From positions 1 through 37,906 of the forward strand of contig NZ_RAXT01000031.1 in assembly GCF_003611475.1 (NCBI RefSeq): a stretch of 37,906 bases of DNA, read 5' to 3'. Below the pieces are notes generated by a model. The model saw only the letters and a list, made by a program, of their open reading frames with translations, searched no databases and was not told where the DNA came from. This DNA comes from Acinetobacter rongchengensis (GTDB lineage: Bacteria > Pseudomonadota > Gammaproteobacteria > Pseudomonadales > Moraxellaceae). Shown piece by piece: positions 8,348 through 14,579 of this stretch (positions are counted from its first letter, which is position 1; each line of letters starts with the position of its first letter). The position numbers and the translations under genes are program-made.

Positions 8348-9334
8348 TTATTTCAACTCGCACGGCGCTTTAATTCTGATGTTATTTGCCCAAGAAAAAA
8401 CATCCGAACCTTTTTGTGGGAAAGGCTGACTCTTAGAATACTGCAACCAACACACCGAATTATGGGTTGGATCTTGTGCCTTACGTTTTTCACGTAATTT
8501 AATCAGGCTTTCTCTTAACGCTGCAGTATCGTATTTTGGATCAAGTGACATAAAACCTACCGCAAACAGATCCGCATAAGATTCTCGCCATAGTTGCGTT
8601 TTACCGCTACTTTCAGCGGTTACAAAGGTAGATACATCATCCATCTTTACTTTGGACCGATCAGACGGCGCAATTGAATTTAATGCTTTAAGTGGCTGGC
8701 CAAGTTCACCAGGCACATCGGTCGCACGATCTAAACAGTGAGATAACTCGTGCGCTAATATCAGCATTTCCCAATCGTTGTAGCTTACATCGGTTTTTGC
8801 TTCTTTATACATGGTGTTCATGCTGGTTTTAGACATATTCACCAGGCAATATCCTGTACTAGATCTTAATGAAGCTGGAGAAGCTTGCGGTATATCTAAG
8901 GAAGTTAAAGCCCAACTTTCGTTAAAGTCACCTAACACAAGTGGCGCGTTGTAGTTTTCCTTGGCAAACTTTTGTAGTTGATTGAAGTTACTACCCGGTA
9001 CCATCGCAGCAATATGGTCATGGTTGAACTGTTTCTTTTCTAGCGTTTTGAAACACCATATAAAACCATATGACAGTAGAAACATTAGGAATGGAACAAC
9101 AGCAACAGAGAGCATAAGTAGCATAAAGTTTTCGTCTAGTCGCTTGGTTCGGTCTTTGGTCTTAATATAAGGTGTTGCCAAGCACCAGCTGAGCACTACT
9201 GTCATCAAGATTAAAATAACAAGAAAAGTCATGGTGTAGCCAACTGGTTGAATAAACGTAAAGGCAATCCACGCAAAACAAGTTAGGACGGTTAAGGTCC
9301 ACAAAATGATGTTTAAAATGATTTTTGTTTTCAC
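8348..9334 (-). CDS. membrane-anchored HEXXH zinc metallopeptidase (M48-like)
   Basis: A 328-residue protein with three hydrophobic helices in the first 95 residues (about 7-28, 32-54 and 70-93), then a soluble domain. That domain holds HELSH near residues 193-197, the zinc-binding and catalytic motif of gluzincin peptidases, and ESYADLFAVGF near residues 252-262, which resembles the ExxxD third-ligand motif of M48 enzymes. I infer a membrane-bound protease; the substrate is unknown. The start is a GTG at 9334 with AGGGA upstream; the plasmid-wide ACGGCG hexamer overlaps this start. It is the last gene of the unknown minus-strand operon and ends at a shared terminator. A protease with a transfer or plasmid-maintenance role is possible but unproven. 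Confidence 0.7.
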   Translation of the reverse strand: MKTKIILNIILWTLTVLTCFAWIAFTFIQPVGYTMTFLVILILMTVVLSWCLATPYIKTKDRTKRLDENFMLLMLSVAVVPFLMFLLSYGFIWCFKTLEKKQFNHDHIAAMVPGSNFNQLQKFAKENYNAPLVLGDFNESWALTSLDIPQASPASLRSSTGYCLVNMSKTSMNTMYKEAKTDVSYNDWEMLILAHELSHCLDRATDVPGELGQPLKALNSIAPSDRSKVKMDDVSTFVTAESSGKTQLWRESYADLFAVGFMSLDPKYDTAALRESLIKLREKRKAQDPTHNSVCWLQYSKSQPFPQKGSDVFSWANNIRIKAPCELK

Positions 9335-9367
9335 GCCGTTGGCATCCCTAATCTATAAAAATAAATG

Positions 9368-9386
9368 TGGCCCATTAAACGGGCCA
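9368..9386 (-). terminator. weak terminator or attenuator hairpin
   Basis: TGGCCC, 7-base loop, GGGCCA between the gene starting at 9986 and the metallopeptidase gene. On the minus strand the stem is followed by CATTTATTTTTA, a poor T tract. It may reduce transcription into the metallopeptidase gene. Confidence 0.4.
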
Positions 9387-9473
9387 TATTGAGTCTGTTC
9401 TCTTCATCATCGCCAATGTGGTCGATATAAATATATTAATAAACCATCAAAGCTAAAAACTTTTCTTAAAAAT

Positions 9474-9986
9474 TTAAGATGCCTGCACACCAGGATAATC
9501 GTTGTAGTTGCCATCAATAAATTGATTGGTAGATTTACTGACATCATCATACCAAATCGGCATGCATTTCGACTTGTCAGTTTGATCGATGGCCATGTAT
9601 GGAAGTCCTAATTCGTTTTGAATCAATTCAGCATCCATAAATGGCTCAAGAACCTTCATAGGAATGGAAAACAAACACTCAACATACCCATTATCATGAA
9701 TGACCTTCCGGCTGGCTTTAGAAGCACTGTCAAAGCGCAATGCATTCCACAAGTGAGAAGCTTCATTGATGGTATGTGGTTGTTTTAGGTAATTAGGATT
9801 TTCAGACGCATAGATCGACAGTGTATTCACATCAATCATCAGCTTAAGTACACCTGAACCGACCATATGTTCAATCGGTATATACAGCATGATAGCGCCG
9901 TATCCTAAGCTTCGTTTTTTAGCATCTGGATGTTCACCAATACCACCAATAACGCTATGAATAAGAATAGGTAGAGTTGTGTTCAT
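9474..9986 (-). CDS. hypothetical protein (170 aa)
   Basis: I do not recognise this protein. It is soluble, of mixed helix and strand, with no signal peptide. The start ATG at 9986 has GAAAGG nine bases upstream, a good ribosome site. It is separated from the previous operon gene by about 100 bases and from the metallopeptidase gene by 139 bases, looser than the rest of the operon. A partial copy of the plasmid palindrome (GGTATATAC) lies inside it at 9878-9886. Confidence 0.65.
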   Translation of the reverse strand: MNTTLPILIHSVIGGIGEHPDAKKRSLGYGAIMLYIPIEHMVGSGVLKLMIDVNTLSIYASENPNYLKQPHTINEASHLWNALRFDSASKASRKVIHDNGYVECLFSIPMKVLEPFMDAELIQNELGLPYMAIDQTDKSKCMPIWYDDVSKSTNQFIDGNYNDYPGVQAS

Positions 9987-10085
9987 TTTATAAACCTTTC
10001 AATAGTTTTATATCTCTTTATACATTTGATACCGCGTATAGCAGATATATAACACGGCGATGTTAATAGAGATTGCATACAGCCA

Positions 10086-10544
10086 TTAATATTGATTAAT
10101 GACTTCATCCATCACATAAATTGAGTAGTTGTACTGGTCTAAGCGATATTTGCTTTCTTCAGTATGTTCACTGGCCAATGCTTGTAGTTGAGTTTCGTTC
10201 ATGGAAGAAGCATAGCGGTTACGGATTGATTTAAGCTGGCTCAATTCTAAACGTCCAGTACTCTTGGTCAGATTGCTGACAGTTGTGAATAGATCCTGGT
10301 CATATTCTTGCAATTCACCATACAGCCAAGCAAGGTGTTCTGCATTGATGTATGGGTTATTTTTTTCATAGTAGTTTTTCAGTTTGAATAAACTCAAACC
10401 ACATATGAACACAGCAACTATAAGGCTAATGACAAGCCCCTCACCGAGTTTAAGTAGGTATAGGAATATAAAGATACTAATCACGCCAATGGCAATAGAG
10501 ATATATCGCATGGTTTGATTTTGGAACATTTCTAACATGGGCAT
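10086..10544 (-). CDS. two-helix membrane protein of unknown function (152 aa)
   Basis: Two adjacent hydrophobic helices (residues about 12-30 and 34-53) are followed by a charged, largely helical soluble domain of about 95 residues, probably cytoplasmic. No family recognised. The ATG at 10544 overlaps the stop codon of the upstream gene by one base (TAATG), so translation is coupled. After the TAA stop the same frame stays open for 25 further codons and reads WLYAISINIAVLYICY, a hydrophobic segment, so the stop may be a recent shortening of the protein. This is a weak inference. Confidence 0.65.
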   Translation of the reverse strand: MPMLEMFQNQTMRYISIAIGVISIFIFLYLLKLGEGLVISLIVAVFICGLSLFKLKNYYEKNNPYINAEHLAWLYGELQEYDQDLFTTVSNLTKSTGRLELSQLKSIRNRYASSMNETQLQALASEHTEESKYRLDQYNYSIYVMDEVINQY

Positions 10545-10963
10545 TACTCACTTTTTGTAATGTTGTTTTGATAAAGATGGTCTATTTGAGCGATGGCAAG
10601 TTTCATGCGTTCCGTGGTGCAAGTCAGGTCGTCATCAAAACGATGGTTGAATTCAACAATCCCCTGTTCTTCCATGTCTTGCATTTCACGCTTAGCATTA
10701 CTTAAGCCTTTTTCTATACCAACCAGATTCAAGTTAAAGAAGTCTTCTAGTAGCTTTTCACTCTCAATGATTTGTTTGAGCTCAGTAACATAGACTTCAG
10801 TTTTCTTTTTGCTGATTTCCGCAGCCATCGCATAACGAAAGTTGCCGTTTACAACAACAGTTTTGAGTTCTGGTGAATATTCGTTGTATACACTTGGAAT
10901 TCGACTAACGGACTGGACGGCGTGACTCCAGCCATATTTCTGAAAATATTCAATTCCCGTCAT
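10544..10963 (-). CDS. hypothetical helical protein (139 aa)
   Basis: An acidic, strongly helical soluble protein; residues about 50-130 are likely coiled coil (repeated Glu, Lys and Leu heptads such as ELKQIIESEKLLEDFF). No family recognised. The palindrome GGTATATACC sits immediately upstream of the ATG at 10963 and contains the probable ribosome site AGGT, so a protein or hairpin at that site could control translation. It is coupled by a one-base overlap to the membrane protein downstream, and the pair may form a complex. Confidence 0.65.
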   Translation of the reverse strand: MTGIEYFQKYGWSHAVQSVSRIPSVYNEYSPELKTVVVNGNFRYAMAAEISKKKTEVYVTELKQIIESEKLLEDFFNLNLVGIEKGLSNAKREMQDMEEQGIVEFNHRFDDDLTCTTERMKLAIAQIDHLYQNNITKSE

Positions 10964-10973
10964 GGTATATACC
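10964..10973. promoter_or_regulatory. GGTATATACC palindrome at a start codon
   Basis: A perfect 10-bp palindrome directly abutting the start codon of the gene at 10963 and overlapping the stop of the gene upstream by one base. The same palindrome is at 14045-14054 and 30137-30146. Its AGGT can act as the ribosome site. A role as operator is inferred from the recurrence. Confidence 0.4.
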
Positions 10974-11344
10974 TACGATTGTTCTTTTTTAAGTTCAATA
11001 ACAGCCAATAACGCTTTGTTTTGGCGTTCCAATTCATATTGTTTTTGGCGGTCTACATTTTGGCGATCGAAAAGTTCTCTAATCTGCTGTTTGTAGTGGT
11101 TGTCATAGTACGAATAGGCTTTACGTTCTGCTTTTCTACGTGCAATGCGTACTTTGGGATGCCAGTTGAATTCTTTGTCGTCTGCATAACCCCTCATGAA
11201 CTCAACCAGTTTACTATCACCACGCATTTTACAAACCTTAATGAAGCCCATTTCTAAAACTGTAATTGGCGCACGGCGCGGATCTCCAAACTCCCAACGC
11301 CGTTTAATCCCAAAGCCACACATCTCTATTTGAACCGTAATCAT
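10973..11344 (-). CDS. hypothetical basic protein (123 aa)
   Basis: A basic soluble protein with an N-terminal beta-like part (ITVQIEMCGFGIKRRWEFG) and a long charged C-terminal helix rich in Arg, Lys and Glu, suggestive of a coiled coil or nucleic-acid contact. No family recognised. Its ATG overlaps the stop of the upstream gene by four bases (ATGA), a sign of translational coupling. The spacing to the next gene is nine bases. Opposite-strand frames here are shadows. Confidence 0.65.
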   Translation of the reverse strand: MITVQIEMCGFGIKRRWEFGDPRRAPITVLEMGFIKVCKMRGDSKLVEFMRGYADDKEFNWHPKVRIARRKAERKAYSYYDNHYKQQIRELFDRQNVDRQKQYELERQNKALLAVIELKKEQS

Positions 11345-11871
11345 GGTTTAACCTTTATCAAATGTTTGAGCTTCTGGATCTTCGACATTAAATCTGGACC
11401 ATCACTTTCATGGTAAGCAAGGTGTTCATTAACGAATGTGATAAAAGCATCCAATTCAGTTTGAATCGTTGCCAATTGATTGCGTAACCACTGGCATGTG
11501 GCTTCATCTTGTTTTATCGCCGTTTCAAGCAATCCTCTCGCATGTTCATAGGCATTTGCCTCACCTTGCGCCACCATATCTGCAGATGATTTCCAATCGC
11601 CCCATTTCTTATTCCAAAAGTCATCGAGCAACTGCAGTAATTTTTCCACTTCCAATTGGTCATCGCTGATGGCTGGTGTTTGCATTTGATAGATAGATTT
11701 TTTTGTTTCTACTTCACTTTGCATCCAACCATCACGAAAAGCTTCCCATTTCGCCTGATGCACCCAAGAAGAATAATTGCCACTGGCCAACAGACTACCG
11801 ACCACGCCGTATTTATTTTCAAAAGCGCTACGAGCTTCAATTTCTGAAGCAATGTTTTCATTCATGTTCAT
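11341..11871 (-). CDS. hypothetical helical protein (176 aa)
   Basis: A soluble, acidic, Trp-rich protein with helices from about residue 65 onward and a C-terminal heptad region (MSKIQKLKHLIKV). No family recognised. The part around residues 90-170 (trailing region with Gln, Leu and His) resembles the leucine/glutamine helical domains of phage-type hypothetical proteins, but this is only an impression. The ribosome site AGGTGA overlaps the end of the broken small gene upstream. Four-base overlap with the next gene. Confidence 0.65.
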   Translation of the reverse strand: MNMNENIASEIEARSAFENKYGVVGSLLASGNYSSWVHQAKWEAFRDGWMQSEVETKKSIYQMQTPAISDDQLEVEKLLQLLDDFWNKKWGDWKSSADMVAQGEANAYEHARGLLETAIKQDEATCQWLRNQLATIQTELDAFITFVNEHLAYHESDGPDLMSKIQKLKHLIKVKP

Positions 11872-11877
11872 TGTTAT

Positions 11878-12084
11878 TCACCTCCGTAATTCAATTTCAG
11901 TTGAAGTGGCTAAACGGATGGTACGCTTGGCATATGCGATGCATCCGTAAAAAGTGGAACCGTGCGGATTGATTAGGTCCACGTACAAATGGCGAGTGGT
12001 GATTCGGTTGATCTAGAGCAATTTGTTCATGTTTCGCTGAACAATGTAATCACCTACTGCATAAGTATTTTGCGTATCAATCAT
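11878..12084 (-). pseudogene. small operon gene interrupted by an in-frame amber codon
   Basis: Starting at an ATG at 12084, which overlaps the end of the upstream gene by eight bases, the frame reads MIDTQNTYAVGDYIVQRNMN and LL, meets TAG at 12013-12015, then stays open for 44 more codons (INRITTRHLYVDLINPHG, later KRTIRLATSTEIELRR) to TGA at 11878. The second half reads like protein, and its end overlaps the ribosome site of the next gene, six bases before that start. So the full frame fits exactly into an operon gap that otherwise has no gene. I infer a 67-residue gene inactivated by one nonsense change; suppression or an assembly error is possible. Confidence 0.5.
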
Positions 12085-12583
12085 GCTGACTATCCCCATG
12101 AAGCAAAGGCACTTGTAATGAGATTTTTGTTTCCTTCATCTCATGAAGTTTTTGAATCGCACGTTCTGGATCTATCACCCATGCATCAAAGAGCAGTTGT
12201 GTGACAAAAGAAAACTTCTCACCAACTTTGCGGAACGGTGTGCCGTGGCTATTCAGGAATTGTTCAAACACAAGATATTGCTGTTCGATGGCCTGGTTAA
12301 GTTCAAACAGGTCAATACAGCCCTCTATCAAGTTGTACTCACCTAAAGCATTCGGCATAAACATCCATTTACGCTCATGGGTTAAGCCATCTACATGTAG
12401 GTAGGCGTGTTTGTTGAGGCTAGTCCACTCAGGTTTCATCATGACGTAGGTGTTGTACTCGTCATCTTCAAGATAGTTGTAGTGGGTAGCATCAACGGGT
12501 TTCTTTGCTAAAACAGAAATGGCCTGTTCAAGTGTCAGACCGAGAATGAGTGCATGTGGTGTAGTTGATGATTGGTGATCCAT
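12077..12583 (-). CDS. hypothetical protein (168 aa)
   Basis: A soluble acidic protein with no recognised family. It has a likely helical start (LILGLTLEQAISVLAKKP) and a central aromatic region. The ATG at 12583 is preceded by AAGGGG, a strong ribosome site, and lies 12 bases after the stop of the upstream gene. It belongs to the minus-strand operon that begins near 13.9 kb. The neighbours give no clear function. Confidence 0.65.
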   Translation of the reverse strand: MDHQSSTTPHALILGLTLEQAISVLAKKPVDATHYNYLEDDEYNTYVMMKPEWTSLNKHAYLHVDGLTHERKWMFMPNALGEYNLIEGCIDLFELNQAIEQQYLVFEQFLNSHGTPFRKVGEKFSFVTQLLFDAWVIDPERAIQKLHEMKETKISLQVPLLHGDSQHD

Positions 12584-12595
12584 ATTCCCTACCCC

Positions 12596-13684
12596 TTAGA
12601 TTGTCGGGCTAGTCGGTTTAGGACCACTCAAACAAATTTCGTTTTGAACGTGATTGTAGATCTCAGCCAAGTGAGGTCGTGTGCTAAAGAATTGATCTTC
12701 TGATGTATCAGAGAGGTTAGCACTCATGATGGTGAGTAGTGCTTCATTTTTGAATTGCGCTTGAACCGCCGTCTTTAATGCACCATTCAATGAAGCATAC
12801 AGATTGTTGAATAGCGAAATAACACGGGCATTCTGATCATTCTTTTTGAAGAAGATAAAATTAACTTCACGTTCACGGAAAAACACCAGCTGATATTCAA
12901 GCCCTGATTCTGATAAATCATTCCCCATATCAATCAATGCATCATCTGGCACGGCGAACGCAGCGTATTTTGAATCAAAGTTTTGAAGTGCTTTATTTGA
13001 GATTAGATTCAAACTTACTTTGCCTTGAATCGGCACACATTGGCTCAGTTTCTTAGCCAAGTAATGTGCAGCAGCCATGTGATGTGATCCACCAGAATTT
13101 TGAACAAAAATCTTAGGACTCCAGCCATAGATAAAAAATTGATCAGTGGTTGTATCTGGAGAGTTCAATAAACGGATTTCTGGCCATAACAACATTCGAT
13201 CTAAATTTTCCATACTCACATCACTAATGTAATCAGGGCATGCGTTTTTTACAAAATCATCAATGCTACGGTACTGGCTTAAATCCGACTTGGAATTTGA
13301 GAAGCCCCCAATTTCAGATAGGTCAAGTAAGCATGGTGTTTCAAGATGAATGATTTCTGCAAAAATCGGATTAAATACTTCAGCCAATTCTTCAGCAAAG
13401 GTAGAGATGTAGAACGGCTTATGATTTTGCGTATCTTGACCAAGGTAGCTGATGGAATCGTTATCTTTGGCATGTGGATTCAAAACAATGTTTTTGCCTG
13501 GTACAAAATTAGTAGGAGATATACCAGTCATACAAAGAGAATCTTTGATTTGATGAAAAGGGAAAACATCGGTCATGGCGATGCTGTCAGAATTGACTAA
13601 ACGGGTATCAATAAAGGGTTTTAACTTGAGATTCTTATAAAGCTTATGTTTTGCTGAAAATACCGAAAGTAAAGTGTCTAACAT
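12596..13684 (-). CDS. hypothetical protein with GGSHH motif (362 aa)
   Basis: The largest gene of the unknown operon. It is a soluble protein without signal peptide. A conspicuous segment near residues 190-205 reads SGGSHHMAAAHYLAKKL, where the paired histidines next to a helix could be a metal or active site. I do not assign a family with confidence, though the motif faintly recalls DUF6685 proteins. I choose the ATG at 13684, because GGAG lies eight bases upstream; a GTG at 13693 directly abuts that GGAG and cannot use it. It is followed closely by the gene at 12583. Confidence 0.65.
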   Translation of the reverse strand: MLDTLLSVFSAKHKLYKNLKLKPFIDTRLVNSDSIAMTDVFPFHQIKDSLCMTGISPTNFVPGKNIVLNPHAKDNDSISYLGQDTQNHKPFYISTFAEELAEVFNPIFAEIIHLETPCLLDLSEIGGFSNSKSDLSQYRSIDDFVKNACPDYISDVSMENLDRMLLWPEIRLLNSPDTTTDQFFIYGWSPKIFVQNSGGSHHMAAAHYLAKKLSQCVPIQGKVSLNLISNKALQNFDSKYAAFAVPDDALIDMGNDLSESGLEYQLVFFREREVNFIFFKKNDQNARVISLFNNLYASLNGALKTAVQAQFKNEALLTIMSANLSDTSEDQFFSTRPHLAEIYNHVQNEICLSGPKPTSPTI

Positions 13685-13770
13685 TTTAAGCACTCCATTG
13701 ATTAATGCTTTATTAAAACTAATAAAGATATATTAATACAGAAAGTGCTTATAAGTATTTTTTTGGAAAA

Positions 13771-13944
13771 TTAATTTAAGAATTGCGGTTGAGTGGTATT
13801 AGTTGCAAGTGGTTGTACGGCGTTGTTATCGACAGACTTTGAGTACTGTTGCACTTCAACAATTCGCACACCTTTAACGTGTAAACGTGTTTTATAGTCA
13901 GTCATTCCAAGTGTTTGTAAGTCGTCTAGCTGTTCTTTAGTCAT
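13771..13944 (-). CDS. small hypothetical protein (57 aa)
   Basis: A short frame running from ATG at 13944 to TAA at 13771. The product begins MTKEQLDDLQTLGMTDYKTR and is Gln- and Asn-rich at the end. The start is preceded by AGGATATAGGC, which contains usable ribosome sites. It precedes the 362-aa gene by 86 bases on the same strand and may be the first gene of that operon. No family recognised. The call rests on start context and position, as the length alone is not decisive. Confidence 0.5.
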   Translation of the reverse strand: MTKEQLDDLQTLGMTDYKTRLHVKGVRIVEVQQYSKSVDNNAVQPLATNTTQPQFLN

Positions 13945-14181
13945 TGCCTATATCCTGTATATTGGATGTGATTTAAGGGCAATTTAATTGATGTATTAAG
14001 GATTGTAAAGGGTAAAACACAGTTCATTAAACTTTTTATGAAATGGTATATACCGATTAAGCCTAAAACAAAACAAGGTTTTAAGAAGTGGTTTAGTTAT
14101 GTTTAAGAATACGCACGTTAAAACTAAGTTATTATATTAAAATGCATCTAAACTAGGGTTAAAACCAAACTGGATGCCAAT
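13945..14181. promoter_or_regulatory. divergent promoter region with GGTATATACC palindrome
   Basis: AT-rich spacer between the start of the minus-strand operon (13944) and the plus-strand gene start at 14182. It carries the palindrome GGTATATACC at 14045-14054, one of three perfect copies in the window. This is where both promoters must lie, and the palindrome is a reasonable operator candidate. No clear -35/-10 pair could be chosen. Confidence 0.45.
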
Positions 14182-14539
14182 ATGTGTTCAAACATTGAAT
14201 CTTACGCCGTGAACCTATCCAATGTACCTAAAGCTATCTCTTGCTTGAATATGTATGACTTTCAAACGTTAGCACTAGGACCAACCTATTTACCCCGATT
14301 TATCACTTGCAGATCGCCACATTCCATATACGGCGCTATTGGTTGCATTTGATGTGAATGCGTCTGAAAAGTTTCGCTTAATCGAAATGATGGTGCCTGA
14401 AGCCATTCCGCTGTCGCAGTTGTTGTTATTGGCCATATTCAATGAAACGCCGTATAAGAGCGAATATGAAATAGCCCAATACATGCCGAGTGATGAATTA
14501 AGGCGTATTAAGTACAAACAGCTCACCCAAAAAAACTAA
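14182..14539 (+). pseudogene. small plus-strand gene with a one-base frameshift
   Basis: From ATG at 14182 the frame reads MCSNIESYAVNL and continues through TLALGPTYLP, then runs into a stop after about 56 codons. The adjacent frame, open from 14279 to TAA at 14537-14539, reads DLSLADRHIPYTALLVAFD and ends KRIKYKQL-like residues. Removing one C from the CCCC run at 14293-14296 joins them into a coherent protein of about 119 residues. It is thus either a pseudogene, an assembly error, or a case of programmed frameshifting at CCC-C. No family recognised. Confidence 0.5.
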
Positions 14540-14558
14540 AGGCTGGATAACCAGCCTT
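14529..14558 (-). terminator. Rho-independent terminator of the transfer operon
   Basis: AAGGCTGG, loop ATAA, CCAGCCTT at 14539-14558 is a perfect 8-bp hairpin. On the minus strand it is followed by TTTAG and a T7 run (14535-14529). It lies 21 bases past the stop of dotL, so it ends the long minus-strand transfer operon. Confidence 0.8.
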
Positions 14559-14579
14559 ATGTCTTCTACATGGATGCGT

